From Massilia sp. erpn (lineage in GTDB: Bacteria; Pseudomonadota; Gammaproteobacteria; Burkholderiales; Burkholderiaceae_D), in assembly GCF_024400215.1 (NCBI RefSeq), contig NZ_CP053748.1, positions 3,100,001-3,164,000 on the forward strand: a stretch of DNA of 64,000 nucleotides. The letters run 5' to 3'. The translations under genes were made by a program, and so were the position numbers. The notes under the pieces are model-generated. The model was not told the origin of the DNA, did no database searches, and was given only the letters and a program-made list of their open reading frames with translations. Shown piece by piece: positions 1 through 8,338 of the stretch (positions are counted from its first letter, which is position 1; each line of letters opens with the position of its first letter).

Positions 1-1001
1 GTCAGCGCATCCCAGCGCGCCGCATCGTCGGGCGGGAAGCCCAGCTCCGGCAAGGTCTTCACCACCACATCGGGATCGAAGATGCGCATCACCAGCTTCT
101 CGCCGAAGGCGGTGGGCAGGGTGGACAGGCGCAGCTCGATTTCCTGCCCGCCCGCGGTGCGCGTTTTGATGCGGCCATCCTGCGGCCGGCGCTTCTCAAT
201 CACGTCCATGCGGCCCAGCAGCTTGATGCGCGCCGTCATGGCGATCATCACCACGGCCGGCACCTGGTAGACCTGGTGCAGCACGCCGTCGATGCGAAAG
301 CGGATGGTGCCGATATCGCGCTTCGGTTCCAGGTGGATGTCCGAGGCGCGCTGCTCGAAGGCGTACTGCCACAGCCAGTCCACGATATTGATCACATGCT
401 GGTCGTTGGCATCGACCTGCTTGTTGGTCTTGCCCATCTCCACCAGCTGCTCGAAGTTATTGCGCAGGGCCAGATCCTGGCCGGTGGATTTATTCGCCTT
501 CTTGATCGACTTGGCGAGACTGAAGAACTGCGCCGTGTACTGGGCGATATCGAGCGGATTGGCGATCACGCGGCGGATCACGCGGCGCGCCACCTTGGCG
601 ATTTCCGTCTCCCACTCCAGCGCGAAAGGATCGGCGGTGGCCACCACCAGCGTATCCATATTCATTTCGACCGGCAGGATATTGAAGCGCGCCGCATAAC
701 TGGCCGACATCACATCGGCCACGCGGGTGAAATCGATCTTGAGCGGATCGATGCGGTAGAAGGGCAGGTGGACGCGGTTGGCCAGCCACTCGGTGAGCAG
801 GTCGAGCGTGAGCAGCTTATGCGGCGGCTGGTGCGAGAGCAGCTTGCAGTGCGCCACGGCGCACAGGGGATGCATGGAGCCGGCCGTGTTTTTCAGGATG
901 GCCTGGGCCTGCGCGTAATACGATTTGGCCTGGGACTTCTCCACCAAGCCATCCGCCAGCAGCCAGCTGAAAATCTGTTGCAGATCAAGCGCTTTACTCA
1001 T
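1..1001 (-). CDS. GspE/PilB-family secretion or pilus ATPase (3' part outside the window)
   Basis: This is the N-terminal 333 residues of a type II secretion / type IV pilus assembly ATPase, which powers assembly of a pilus or pseudopilus at the inner membrane. The ATG at 1001-999 is preceded by AGAGGAAAA. Residues about 60-160 look like the T2SSE N-terminal domain, followed by a linker and then the family hallmark RASDIHLEP (residues 218-226) and the RIDGVLHQV and RRPQDGRI motifs of the core ATPase domain. The window ends before Walker A, so nucleotide binding cannot be checked. It lies 45 bp downstream of the spermidine-synthase-like gene on the same strand and may be co-transcribed with it. 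No other pilus or secretion gene is visible here, so GspE and PilB cannot be told apart. Confidence 0.88.
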   Translation of the reverse strand, partial: MSKALDLQQIFSWLLADGLVEKSQAKSYYAQAQAILKNTAGSMHPLCAVAHCKLLSHQPPHKLLTLDLLTEWLANRVHLPFYRIDPLKIDFTRVADVMSASYAARFNILPVEMNMDTLVVATADPFALEWETEIAKVARRVIRRVIANPLDIAQYTAQFFSLAKSIKKANKSTGQDLALRNNFEQLVEMGKTNKQVDANDQHVINIVDWLWQYAFEQRASDIHLEPKRDIGTIRFRIDGVLHQVYQVPAVVMIAMTARIKLLGRMDVIEKRRPQDGRIKTRTAGGQEIELRLSTLPTAFGEKLVMRIFDPDVVVKTLPELGFPPDDAARWDAL

Positions 1002-1046
1002 GGCGTTTTCCTCTGGCGTTTTCAGCTGCCGGCGGTGGCGGCGGAA

Positions 1047-1832
1047 CTAGCTTTGCTGCTGCTTCAATCCTTTGACCCAGGATTTGGCGGGCAGCTTGGT
1101 CTCGGCCACGATCTGCGCGGCGCGTGCCGTCAATGCCTCGTAATCGATCTGGCGGCCGCGCTTGAAGGCGATGGCCACCACATTGCCGTCATGGACCTGG
1201 GGCAGGCACAGTACCTGGTCGAAGGCGAACTTCATCGCCTTCAGATTCTTGGCATAGCTCGGATGGTCGCCGAACAGATTCACCGTCATGATGCCATCGT
1301 CGTTCAGGCAGGTGGCGCAAGCCTGGTAGAACTCGGGCGTATCGAGTACGGGACCGCGCGCGGTGGCGTCGTACAGGTCGACCTGCAGCGCATCGAGCGT
1401 GCCGTGGCGCGCCGCGTCGCCGACGAAATCGAGGGCGTCCATCTCCAGCACCTGCAGGCGCGCATCGTTGTCCGGCAGCTTGAACATCGAAGCGCAGATT
1501 GCGATCACCGAAGGATTCAGCTCCACCGCCGTCACCTCGGCCAGCGGGAACTGCTTGTAGCAGAACTTGGTCAGCGCCGCCGTGCCCAGGCCCAGCTGGG
1601 CGATACGCTGCGGCGCTGCGGTCCACAGCATCCACGCCATCATCTGCTGGGCGTATTCCAGTTCCGGCCAATCCGGCTTGCGGATGCGCATGGCGCCCTG
1701 CACCCACTCGGTGCCGAAGTGCAGATAGCGCACGCCATCCTGCTCCGACAGCGTGACAGGGGCGTACTTCGGCTTGCGCGTCGCCGGACGCGAAGATTCT
1801 TCTTTTTCGATGGATTTGCGTTTGATAAGCAT
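1047..1832 (-). CDS. Spermidine-synthase-like SAM-binding protein
   Basis: A 261-residue Rossmann-fold protein resembling polyamine aminopropyltransferases. The order of motifs fits that family: a glycine loop QLGLGTA (residues 79-85), the acidic strand AVELNP (102-107), EMDALDF (130-136) and DLYDATARGP (152-161), the place of the SpeE catalytic DxTDPxGP. The SpeE GGGDG loop is GLGTA here, so an acidic residue is missing and true aminopropyl transfer is doubtful; a methyltransferase role is equally possible. The start is uncertain: ATG at 1832 gives a lysine-rich N-terminus, and an in-frame ATG at 1859 adds nine residues. No strong ribosome site precedes either. The upstream space holds repeat-family A copies. 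Confidence 0.75.
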   Translation of the reverse strand: MLIKRKSIEKEESSRPATRKPKYAPVTLSEQDGVRYLHFGTEWVQGAMRIRKPDWPELEYAQQMMAWMLWTAAPQRIAQLGLGTAALTKFCYKQFPLAEVTAVELNPSVIAICASMFKLPDNDARLQVLEMDALDFVGDAARHGTLDALQVDLYDATARGPVLDTPEFYQACATCLNDDGIMTVNLFGDHPSYAKNLKAMKFAFDQVLCLPQVHDGNVVAIAFKRGRQIDYEALTARAAQIVAETKLPAKSWVKGLKQQQS

Positions 1833-1920
1833 AAGAGAAGCCTGAAATGACCGGCTCATTATCCCGCGCCGGCTTACCCCAAAGCAAGCTGATGGCGCAA
1901 ATTTGATCCAAATCAGCAAA

Positions 1921-2026
1921 TGTCCAACCCTGGTGTCAGGCGGGGCCGCCGAGGCACCAGAGGTAGACATTGTTTGATCTGGCGCAAAGAATGTCCGACC
2001 TTCGTGCCTGACACCAGGGTTGGACA
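1921..2026. repeat. Family A palindromic repeat, two units
   Basis: Two copies of a palindromic unit bounded by TGTCC and GGACA. Unit 1 (1921-1969) starts TGTCCAACCCTGGTGTCAGG and has an expanded, degenerate loop. Unit 2 (1992-2026) is a compact 35-nt unit ending CACCAGGGTTGGACA and followed by a T run. The units are separated and flanked by TTTGATCTGGCGCAAA-like sequence, which also recurs beside the copies at 15.9 and 19.8 kb. Confidence 0.85.
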
Positions 2027-2059
2027 TTTTTTGATTTAGCGCAAAGGGTGGAGAAAGAA

Positions 2060-2082
2060 AAAGCCGGCGCGGGGCCGGCTTT
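2060..2082 (-). terminator. Intrinsic terminator downstream of the glycine-zipper gene
   Basis: On the minus strand AAAGCCGGC and GCCGGCTTT form a 9-bp stem around a 5-nt loop, followed by TTCTTTC. It lies about 20 bp beyond the stop of the gene ending at 2104. Confidence 0.75.
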
Positions 2083-2103
2083 GGGACAGCGCGGGGCGCC
2101 GGT

Positions 2104-2613
2104 TTATTGCTGCATCGGTTCGACGGATACGCGCAGGCGCACGCGCTGGCCCGGGTCGTAGGACATGACACTGGTGTAGTTGCGGCCGCGGTAGTCATAC
2201 ACGACTTCGTAGCCGCTGGCGCGCGACTCCCAGTGATCGACGGTGCGGCACTGTTTCACGGCTTGTTCGGTCACGCCGGCGGGTTGGGCGTTCTGGTTGT
2301 CGATGCGGTCGCCGACCACGGCGCCGGCAATCGCGCCGGCTGCGGTAGCGGCGGTGCGGCCATTGCCGCCGCCGACCTGGCTGCCCAGCAGGGCGCCGGC
2401 GACGCCGCCGATGATGGAGCCGCCCACGCTACGCTGCTGCGGCTGCTGGACCTGCACGTATTCGGTGCGGCATTCCTGGCGTGGACGGTTCACTTGTTCC
2501 ATTTGCGGGGTCACGCGGATTACGCGGCCGAAATCCTCGAAGTCGGCGGCTTGTGCCAGCGGCAGGGCGCTCAGGCACAGGGCGGACAGCATCAGTTTCG
2601 CTTGCAAGTTCAT
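2104..2613 (-). CDS. Glycine-zipper 2TM domain envelope protein
   Basis: A 169-residue exported protein. Residues 1-22 form a signal peptide ending LPLAQA. Residues about 62-105 form a glycine-zipper membrane hairpin (GGSIIGGVAGALLGSQVGGG, then AGAIAGAVVGDRI), as in the Rickettsia 17-kDa antigen / SlyB-like family. The last 60 residues form a conserved C-terminal domain with VYDYRGRNYTSVM. Such proteins sit in the outer membrane or envelope and have no known enzymatic role. It is a single gene with its own terminator at 2060-2082. Confidence 0.85.
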   Translation of the reverse strand: MNLQAKLMLSALCLSALPLAQAADFEDFGRVIRVTPQMEQVNRPRQECRTEYVQVQQPQQRSVGGSIIGGVAGALLGSQVGGGNGRTAATAAGAIAGAVVGDRIDNQNAQPAGVTEQAVKQCRTVDHWESRASGYEVVYDYRGRNYTSVMSYDPGQRVRLRVSVEPMQQ

Positions 2614-3028
2614 AGGGTACCTCGTTCTGGGTTATGTGTTGGATGCTGCAATTTGCGGCAGTTCTCTAGGGATTTGGAATTGCACACGCTTATGGTAACG
2701 CCTGCAAGCGACAAAAAACGAGCCGCATGGCAACAAATTGTAACCTTCTGGCGGCGTGGGGCGAGGCGGGCGCTGTGTCTGCCGGGGCCATCTTAAAATG
2801 GCTTTAATATGTTCTGTTTTTAACAAAACTTGCGTAAGACATCATATACGTGTTGATTCATAGTGTACAACACGCTACCCTAATAGCCGTATGGGATCAG
2901 ATTGACAGAGAGAAATGCGACTTCCAGTACTGTTCGCGCCTTGACCCGCCAGCAGTGCCAAAGTGTATAGGTGTAATCACTATAGCAAAAAGCAGAAACC
3001 GTACATAACAGGTCGATTTGAGGGAAAA
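2614..3028. other. 415-bp intergenic region, divergent promoters
   Basis: This space separates the minus glycine-zipper gene from the plus barstar gene. It holds a 7-bp inverted repeat, CGTGTTG (2849-2855) and CAACACG (2868-2874), which could be a regulator site, and the promoter at 2941-2969. I see no convincing small gene; the short reading frames here have no ribosome site or protein-like composition. Confidence 0.5.
2941..2969 (+). promoter_or_regulatory. Probable sigma-70 promoter for the barstar gene
   Basis: TTGACC (2941-2946) and TGTATA (2964-2969) are 17 bp apart, which would start transcription near 2976, about 50 bp before the ATG at 3029. Confidence 0.5.
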
Positions 3029-3427
3029 ATGAGTTTGTTGATAACTGTGCCGCCCAATCTTGTCCAGTCGATTCGCGCCTTCCGGGTGCTTGAATTGCAA
3101 GAGGAAGCGGCGCGTCTGGGGCAGCATTTTTTGTACGCACACTGCAATGCCGGCCTGACCAAGCAGCAAGTACTGGGCATCATCGCCGAATCGTTTCACT
3201 TTCCGAAGCCCTGCGGTAAAAATTTCGACGCCCTGCGCGCCACGCTGACCGACACCCTGCACGCGGCCGGCCCCCAGCCCGGCTTTCTGACGGTGCTCGA
3301 GCAATTGCCAAATACGCAAAAATTCGACCGCGAAGCGCGCGAAACCCTGCTCGATGTATTCCGCGACGCCGCCGACTACTGGGCCGAGAAAAAAGTGCCG
3401 TTCCGCGTGTTCTATTCCTTCGAATAG
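3029..3427 (+). CDS. Barstar-family protein (ribonuclease inhibitor fold), orphan
   Basis: A 132-residue protein of the barstar family, small acidic inhibitors that block barnase-type ribonucleases. The diagnostic segment is FHFPKPCGKNFDALRATLTD (about residues 55-74), followed by a C-terminal helix-strand unit ending VPFRVFYSFE. The start is the ATG at 3029, preceded by GAGGGAAAA; an upstream in-frame ATG at 2963 has no ribosome site. No barnase, colicin-like or CdiA-type toxin lies nearby, so it is not visibly paired. It may guard against foreign or contact-delivered nucleases, or have a housekeeping role. purN follows 90 bp downstream on the same strand. Confidence 0.85.
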   Translation: MSLLITVPPNLVQSIRAFRVLELQEEAARLGQHFLYAHCNAGLTKQQVLGIIAESFHFPKPCGKNFDALRATLTDTLHAAGPQPGFLTVLEQLPNTQKFDREARETLLDVFRDAADYWAEKKVPFRVFYSFE

Positions 3428-3517
3428 CCCGGCCCGCCTCGCTTTGCCTCCTGCTGCGCCGCAGCAAAATCAGCGTCTTTCTTGGTTCGCTCTGCCGTAG
3501 CGGGTACAATGGCGGCC

Positions 3518-4132
3518 ATGAAAAATATCGTCATCCTCATTTCTGGCCGCGGCAGCAATATGGAAGCCGTGGTGCGCGCCGCCCAGGCCGAGCAGTGGCC
3601 TGCCCGCATCGCCGCTGTCATCAGCAACAAGGCCGATGCCAAAGGCCTGGAATTCGCCGCCAGCCATGGGATTGCGACCGCCGTCGTCGCCAACAAGGAT
3701 TATCCGAGCCGCGAAGCCTTCGATGCCGCGCTGCAAAGCGTGATCGACGGCTACGCGCCCGACCTGGTGGTGCTGGCCGGCTTCATGCGCATTCTGACGC
3801 CGGGCTTTACCGCCCATTACGCCGGCCGCATGCTGAATATTCATCCCTCGCTGCTGCCGCTGTTCCCCGGCCTGCACACGCACGAACAGGCGCTCGCCTC
3901 GGGCCTGGCCCAGCATGGCGCCACCGTGCATTTCGTCACCGCCGAGCTGGACCACGGTCCCATGGTCGACCAGGTGGCGGTGCCGATTTTGCCGGGCGAC
4001 ACAGCCGACACGCTCGCCGTCCGCGTGCTGGAACAGGAGCACAAGCTCTACCCGCGCGCCATCCGCTGGTTTATCGAAGGTAGACTGACGGTTGAGGATG
4101 GCAAGGTCCATGTGGACCACACAACCCATTAA
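3518..4132 (+). CDS. purN: Phosphoribosylglycinamide formyltransferase
   Basis: GAR transformylase, the third step of purine synthesis, transferring formyl from 10-formyl-THF. The 204 residues match the family length. The phosphate-binding SGRGSNMEA follows the first strand (from residue 9). The folate and catalytic segment MLNIHPSLLP provides the catalytic Asn and His, and HFVTAELDHGP provides the catalytic Asp. I chose ATG 3518 (MKNIVILISG), which begins exactly at the first strand; upstream in-frame ATGs at 3482 and 3509 only add unconserved residues. The methyltransferase gene starts 12 bp after the stop, so the two are probably co-transcribed. Confidence 0.95.
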   Translation: MKNIVILISGRGSNMEAVVRAAQAEQWPARIAAVISNKADAKGLEFAASHGIATAVVANKDYPSREAFDAALQSVIDGYAPDLVVLAGFMRILTPGFTAHYAGRMLNIHPSLLPLFPGLHTHEQALASGLAQHGATVHFVTAELDHGPMVDQVAVPILPGDTADTLAVRVLEQEHKLYPRAIRWFIEGRLTVEDGKVHVDHTTH

Positions 4133-4144
4133 CCAAGGATTTAC

Positions 4145-5437
4145 ATGAGATTGCCACCAGCAATTCTCGCCAGCGCCGAAGAAGTGCTGCGCGAGATTCT
4201 GCGCTTTGCGGCGCCCGCCGACACCACCCTGTCCCGCTACTTCAAAGACCATCCGCGTCTGGGCGGCCGCGAGCGCGGCGCCATCGCCGAATGCATTTAC
4301 GCGGTGTTGCGCAACAAAGCCTTCTTCACCGACTTCTCGGAAGCGGGCGGCGGCGCCACCATGCGCCGTCTGGCCCTGCTCGGCATGAGCGATGCCGTCG
4401 GCATCGACGCCCTGGGTGGCCTGACCCAGGACGAGCGCGAATGGCTGGACCGCGTGATCCAGATCGACCGCAAGCTGCTGCATAAATCGATGCGCACGAA
4501 TATGCCGAAGTGGCTGTTCGACAAGCTGGTCGCGCAGTACGGCGAGGAAGAAACCCTGGTGCTGGCCGACGCCCTGAACACCCCGGCGCCGCTGGACCTG
4601 CGCGTCAACGCGCTGAAAGCCAACCGCGACGAGGTCGTCGCCGAACTGGCTGCCGCGCCGATCGTCGCCACGCCGACGCCGTATTCGGCCCTCGGTCTGC
4701 GCGTGCTGAAAAAGCCGGCCCTGCAAAACCTGCCGCTGTTCAAATCCGGCGCGATTGAAGTGCAGGACGAAGGCAGCCAGGTGCTGGCCCAGATCCTCGG
4801 CGCCAAGCGCGGCGAGATGGTGGTCGACTTCTGCGCCGGCGCCGGCGGCAAGACCCTGGCCCTGGGCGCGCAGATGCGCAATACCGGCCGCCTGTACGCC
4901 TTCGACGTGTCGGAAAAGCGCCTGGCCAAGCTGAAGCCGCGCCTGGCGCGCAGCGGCCTGTCGAATGTGCACCCGGTCGCCATCGCCCACGAGAAGGATG
5001 CCAAGATCAAGCGCCTGGCCGGCAAGATCGACCGCGTGCTGGTCGACGCGCCATGCTCGGGCATGGGCACGCTGCGCCGCAATCCCGACGTCAAATGGCG
5101 CCAGCAGCCGGAAGCGATTGCCGAGCTGCAGGAAAAGCAGACCGCGATCCTGGACGGCGCCGCCCGTCTGGTGAAAAGCGGCGGCCGCCTGGTGTACGCC
5201 ACCTGCAGCCTGCTGGATGAAGAGAACGATATGGTTGCCGCCAAGTTCGTTGAAACCCATCCCGACTTCGTGCTGATCCCGATGCACCAGGTGCTGGCCG
5301 AGCAGAAGATCGAGCTCGACATGGGCGACTACCTGAAACTACTGCCGCACAAGCACCAGACCGACGGCTTCTTCGCCGCCGTCTTCGAGCGCAAACCGAT
5401 GCCGAAGAAAGTGAAAGAAGAAGAGACCGACGACTAA
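4145..5437 (+). CDS. RsmB/NOP-family rRNA (cytosine-C5) methyltransferase
   Basis: A 430-residue SAM-dependent RNA m5C methyltransferase of the RsmB/Sun/NOP2 family. The N-terminal 140 residues are a helical NusB-like region. The catalytic domain shows SAM motif I VVDFCAGAGGKTL, motif IV VLVDAPCSGMGTLRRNP with the release cysteine, and motif VI YATCSLLDEEN with the nucleophilic cysteine, so both catalytic cysteines are present. The tail is very acidic and lysine-rich (KKVKEEETDD). The ribosome site AAGGA precedes the ATG. A family B repeat cluster begins just after the stop codon. Confidence 0.92.
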   Translation: MRLPPAILASAEEVLREILRFAAPADTTLSRYFKDHPRLGGRERGAIAECIYAVLRNKAFFTDFSEAGGGATMRRLALLGMSDAVGIDALGGLTQDEREWLDRVIQIDRKLLHKSMRTNMPKWLFDKLVAQYGEEETLVLADALNTPAPLDLRVNALKANRDEVVAELAAAPIVATPTPYSALGLRVLKKPALQNLPLFKSGAIEVQDEGSQVLAQILGAKRGEMVVDFCAGAGGKTLALGAQMRNTGRLYAFDVSEKRLAKLKPRLARSGLSNVHPVAIAHEKDAKIKRLAGKIDRVLVDAPCSGMGTLRRNPDVKWRQQPEAIAELQEKQTAILDGAARLVKSGGRLVYATCSLLDEENDMVAAKFVETHPDFVLIPMHQVLAEQKIELDMGDYLKLLPHKHQTDGFFAAVFERKPMPKKVKEEETDD

Positions 5438-5452
5438 ACCACCGCCGAGCCC

Positions 5453-5618
5453 GTGTCCACCATGGGGTCAGACCCCAATCGGACACGGCCTCAGCCGCAA
5501 TCTATGCCTGAGCCCGTGTCTGATTTCGGTGCCCTCCCAGAGCCGGACACGAACTGATGGGCTGCTGGTATTCTTGCTGAGCTTGTGTCCGATTGGGGTC
5601 TGACCCCACGGTGGACAC
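5453..5618. repeat. Family B palindromic repeat cluster, three units
   Basis: Three units of a palindrome with outer GTGTCC/GGACAC arms and inner GGGGTC(A/T)GACCCC. Unit 1 is 5453-5486 and unit 3 is 5585-5618, in opposite orientation. Unit 2 (5516-5550) keeps GTGTC and GGACAC but its centre is degenerate. All are flanked by (T)GAGC-type sequence. The cluster fills the whole gap between the methyltransferase and the MscS gene. Confidence 0.9.
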
Positions 5619-5655
5619 GGGCTGAGCAGTAAATTGAATTCTTTTTGCGAAGCCT

Positions 5656-6957
5656 ATGAAACAAGTGCCATTGACGAATTTACTGAACGATCTGGTGGAG
5701 GATTTGCATAATCCCGGCCTGTTGTGGCAGTTGCTCGCCGTGGCCGCGTCGATCCTGCTGGGCTGGGGCCTGTCGCGCTGGCTGCGCGCGCGCGTCGAGC
5801 AGCAGCGGGCGCAGACGAATGTGGGGCGCTTCGGCGTCGAGAGTTTTTCGCGCGTGGTGGGGCCGCTGGCGATTGTCAGCTTGCTGGCGCTGTCGCAGGC
5901 GGTGCTGGCGCGCTGGCAGCATGTGAATCTGATCAAGGTGGCGCTGCCGATTTTCGGCTCGCTGGCGGTGATCCGCTTCACCTTCTATCTGCTGCGCCGC
6001 GTGTTTGCGCGCCAGGGCCAGATCGGCGCCACCATGCTGACCTTCGAGAAGATGTTCCAGTTGCTGGTGTGGCTGGCTTTTGCGCTCTACATCACCGGCA
6101 TGTGGGACGATATCTTCTATTTCCTCGACCACACCGTTGTCCCGCTCGGCAAATACAAGGTGACGATCGCGGCCATCCTGCAAGGCATCGTCTCGGTGGC
6201 TGTGACGCTGATGCTGGCGCTGTGGGCCGGCGCGGCGCTGGAAGAGCGCCTGATGCACGTGGCAGGCATGCACTCGAATCTGCGCGTGGTGCTGGCGCGC
6301 ATGGGCCGCGCCGTGCTGATCCTGGTGGCGGTGCTGGCCAGTCTGTCGATGGTGGGCATTGATCTGACCGTGCTGTCGGTGTTCGGCGGTGCGCTCGGTG
6401 TCGGCCTCGGCCTGGGCTTGCAGAAGATCGCCAGCAATTATGTGTCGGGCTTTGTCATCCTGCTGGACCGCAGCCTGACCATTGGCGACACCATCACGGT
6501 CGATAAGTACAGCGGCCAGGTCACGCGCATCAATACCCGCTATACCGTGCTACAAGGCCTGGACGGCGTTGAATCCATCGTGCCGAACGAGATGCTGGTG
6601 TCGGGCGCGGTGCAGAATTCCTCGCTGTCGAACAAGAACCTGGCGCTGACCACCAAGGTGTCGGTGGCTTACGATACCGACCTCGACCTGGCGCTTCGGC
6701 TGCTGGAGGAGGCTGCCGCTTCCATCCCGCGCGTGATGAAGGAGAAGCCGCCCTCGGCCATGCTGCAGACCTTCGGCGCCGATGGCCTCGATCTGGCCGT
6801 GGTGTTCTGGATCGCCGATCCGGAAAACGGGCGTGGCGGCGTGACCTCGGATGTCAACCGGGCAATCTGGAAAGCCTTGAAAGAAAACAAGATTTCTGTA
6901 CCCTTCCCGCAACGCGAGATGCGTATCATCGGCCCTCTGCCGGGCCAATCTGCCTAA
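5656..6957 (+). CDS. MscS-family mechanosensitive channel
   Basis: A 433-residue inner-membrane small-conductance mechanosensitive channel, which opens under membrane tension to release solutes on hypo-osmotic shock. Four to five transmembrane segments fill residues about 20-270. The pore-lining helix and start of the beta domain read VFGGALGVGLGLGLQKIASN, followed by YVSGFVILLDRSLTIGDTI. The cytosolic domain ends near the C-terminus with PFPQREMRI, typical of the family. No strong ribosome site is seen before the ATG. It stands alone between a repeat cluster and the desaturase. Confidence 0.92.
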   Translation: MKQVPLTNLLNDLVEDLHNPGLLWQLLAVAASILLGWGLSRWLRARVEQQRAQTNVGRFGVESFSRVVGPLAIVSLLALSQAVLARWQHVNLIKVALPIFGSLAVIRFTFYLLRRVFARQGQIGATMLTFEKMFQLLVWLAFALYITGMWDDIFYFLDHTVVPLGKYKVTIAAILQGIVSVAVTLMLALWAGAALEERLMHVAGMHSNLRVVLARMGRAVLILVAVLASLSMVGIDLTVLSVFGGALGVGLGLGLQKIASNYVSGFVILLDRSLTIGDTITVDKYSGQVTRINTRYTVLQGLDGVESIVPNEMLVSGAVQNSSLSNKNLALTTKVSVAYDTDLDLALRLLEEAAASIPRVMKEKPPSAMLQTFGADGLDLAVVFWIADPENGRGGVTSDVNRAIWKALKENKISVPFPQREMRIIGPLPGQSA

Positions 6958-7082
6958 GAAATAATCAGTGATTCAGGGAAATCCCCTCTCTTGGAGGGGC
7001 TGAATCAGCGTACAATTGCGCCCAGAATCACTGAGAACACTGGCCGCCCAAGGCCGGGATGGGACTTCACTCTGGAGCAGTA

Positions 7083-8285
7083 ATGGATTTCAGCTTACAC
7101 GCAGTACTTCAATTCCTCGATCAGGGCCTGACCGGCTTTTCTGGCTGGCAGACCATTGCCTTCACGCTGATCGTCACCCATATCACCATCGCCGCCGTCA
7201 CGATCTATCTGCACCGCCACCAGGCGCACCGCGCGCTCGAGCTGCATGCGATCCCCAGTCACTTCTTCCGCTTCTGGCTGTGGCTGACCACCGGCCAGGT
7301 GACCAAGGAGTGGGCCGCGATCCACCGCAAGCACCACGCCAAATGCGATACCGAGGAAGATCCGCACAGCCCGGTCACGCGTGGCATCAAGAAAGTGTTC
7401 TGGGAAGGCGCCGAGCTGTACCGCGCCGAAAGCAAGAACCAGGAAACCCTGGACAAATACGGCCACGGCACGCCCGACGACTGGATCGAGCGTAATCTGT
7501 ACACCCGCTTCAGCTGGCAGGGCGTGGCCCTGATGCTGATCGTCGACCTGCTGCTGTTCGGCGTGAAAGGCGTATCCGTCTGGGGTGTGCAGATGCTGTG
7601 GATTCCCGTGACGGCCGCCGGCATCATCAATGGCATCGGCCACTACTGGGGCTACCGTAACTTTGATTGCTCGGATGCGGCCACCAATATCATCCCGCTG
7701 GGCCTGATTATCGGCGGCGAGGAGTTGCACAATAATCACCACACCTATGCGACTTCGGCCAAGCTGTCGTCGAAATGGTATGAGTTCGACATCGGCTGGG
7801 GCTATATCCGCATGATGGAGATGGTGGGCCTGGCCAAGGTGAAGAAGCTGCCTCCGGTGCCGAAGTTTGCTCCCGGCAAGGTGCAGGCTGACTTCGATAC
7901 CCTGCAGTCGGTGATTGCCAACCGCTACGATGTGATGGCGAAATATGCCAAGTCCATCAAGCATGCCTGGAAGGAAGAGCTGGAGCATCTGAAAGAGAAG
8001 GCGCAGCTGGAAAACCGCTTCCTGAAATCCTCGCGCAAGCTGCTGCAGCGCGAACCGGGCAAGCTGGAAGCGCCGCAGAAGGAGCAGCTGAGTGAGCTGT
8101 TCCAGCACAGCAAGGCGCTGGAAACCATGCACAATATGCGCGTCGAATTGGGCGTGATCTGGGAACGCTCCCATTTCACCCGTGACCAGCTGCTGCAAAA
8201 ACTGCAGGACTGGTGCGAGCGCGCCGAAGCCTCCGGCATTAAATCGCTGCAGGAATTCTCCCTGCGTCTGCGCAGCTACGCTTGA
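7083..8285 (+). CDS. Membrane fatty-acid (acyl-CoA-type) desaturase with long C-terminal extension
   Basis: A 400-residue di-iron membrane desaturase of the stearoyl-CoA desaturase / DesA group, which introduces a double bond into fatty acyl chains to tune membrane fluidity. Three histidine boxes are intact: HRHQAH (44-49), HRKHH (81-85) and HNNHH (216-220). Two paired membrane hairpins lie at about 20-70 and 145-190. The catalytic part ends near residue 260; residues about 265-400 form a charged, helix-rich tail that ordinary bacterial desaturases of this type lack or have much shorter. The start ATG 7083 follows CTCTGGAGCAG, a good ribosome site. A terminator lies at 8307-8330. Confidence 0.92.
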   Translation: MDFSLHAVLQFLDQGLTGFSGWQTIAFTLIVTHITIAAVTIYLHRHQAHRALELHAIPSHFFRFWLWLTTGQVTKEWAAIHRKHHAKCDTEEDPHSPVTRGIKKVFWEGAELYRAESKNQETLDKYGHGTPDDWIERNLYTRFSWQGVALMLIVDLLLFGVKGVSVWGVQMLWIPVTAAGIINGIGHYWGYRNFDCSDAATNIIPLGLIIGGEELHNNHHTYATSAKLSSKWYEFDIGWGYIRMMEMVGLAKVKKLPPVPKFAPGKVQADFDTLQSVIANRYDVMAKYAKSIKHAWKEELEHLKEKAQLENRFLKSSRKLLQREPGKLEAPQKEQLSELFQHSKALETMHNMRVELGVIWERSHFTRDQLLQKLQDWCERAEASGIKSLQEFSLRLRSYA

Positions 8286-8306
8286 TAATCGAATCGCGGT
8301 AAAGCC

Positions 8307-8330
8307 AACGGCCCTTCGGGGCCGTTTTTA
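8307..8330 (+). terminator. Intrinsic terminator of the desaturase gene
   Basis: AACGGCCC and GGGCCGTT form a perfect 8-bp stem with a TTCG tetraloop (8307-8326), followed by T-rich sequence. Confidence 0.92.
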
Positions 8331-8338
8331 TTTGGTCC

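Noticed and set aside
276..1850. A 524-codon plus-strand frame
   Set aside because: It is antisense to the GspE/PilB-type gene and the spermidine-synthase-like gene, both of which have clear motifs.
2632..2826. A 64-codon minus-strand frame in the gap before the barstar gene
   Set aside because: No ribosome site and no protein-like pattern; it reads like non-coding upstream sequence.
3470..5287. A 605-codon minus-strand frame
   Set aside because: It is antisense to purN and the RsmB-like gene and has no recognisable domain.
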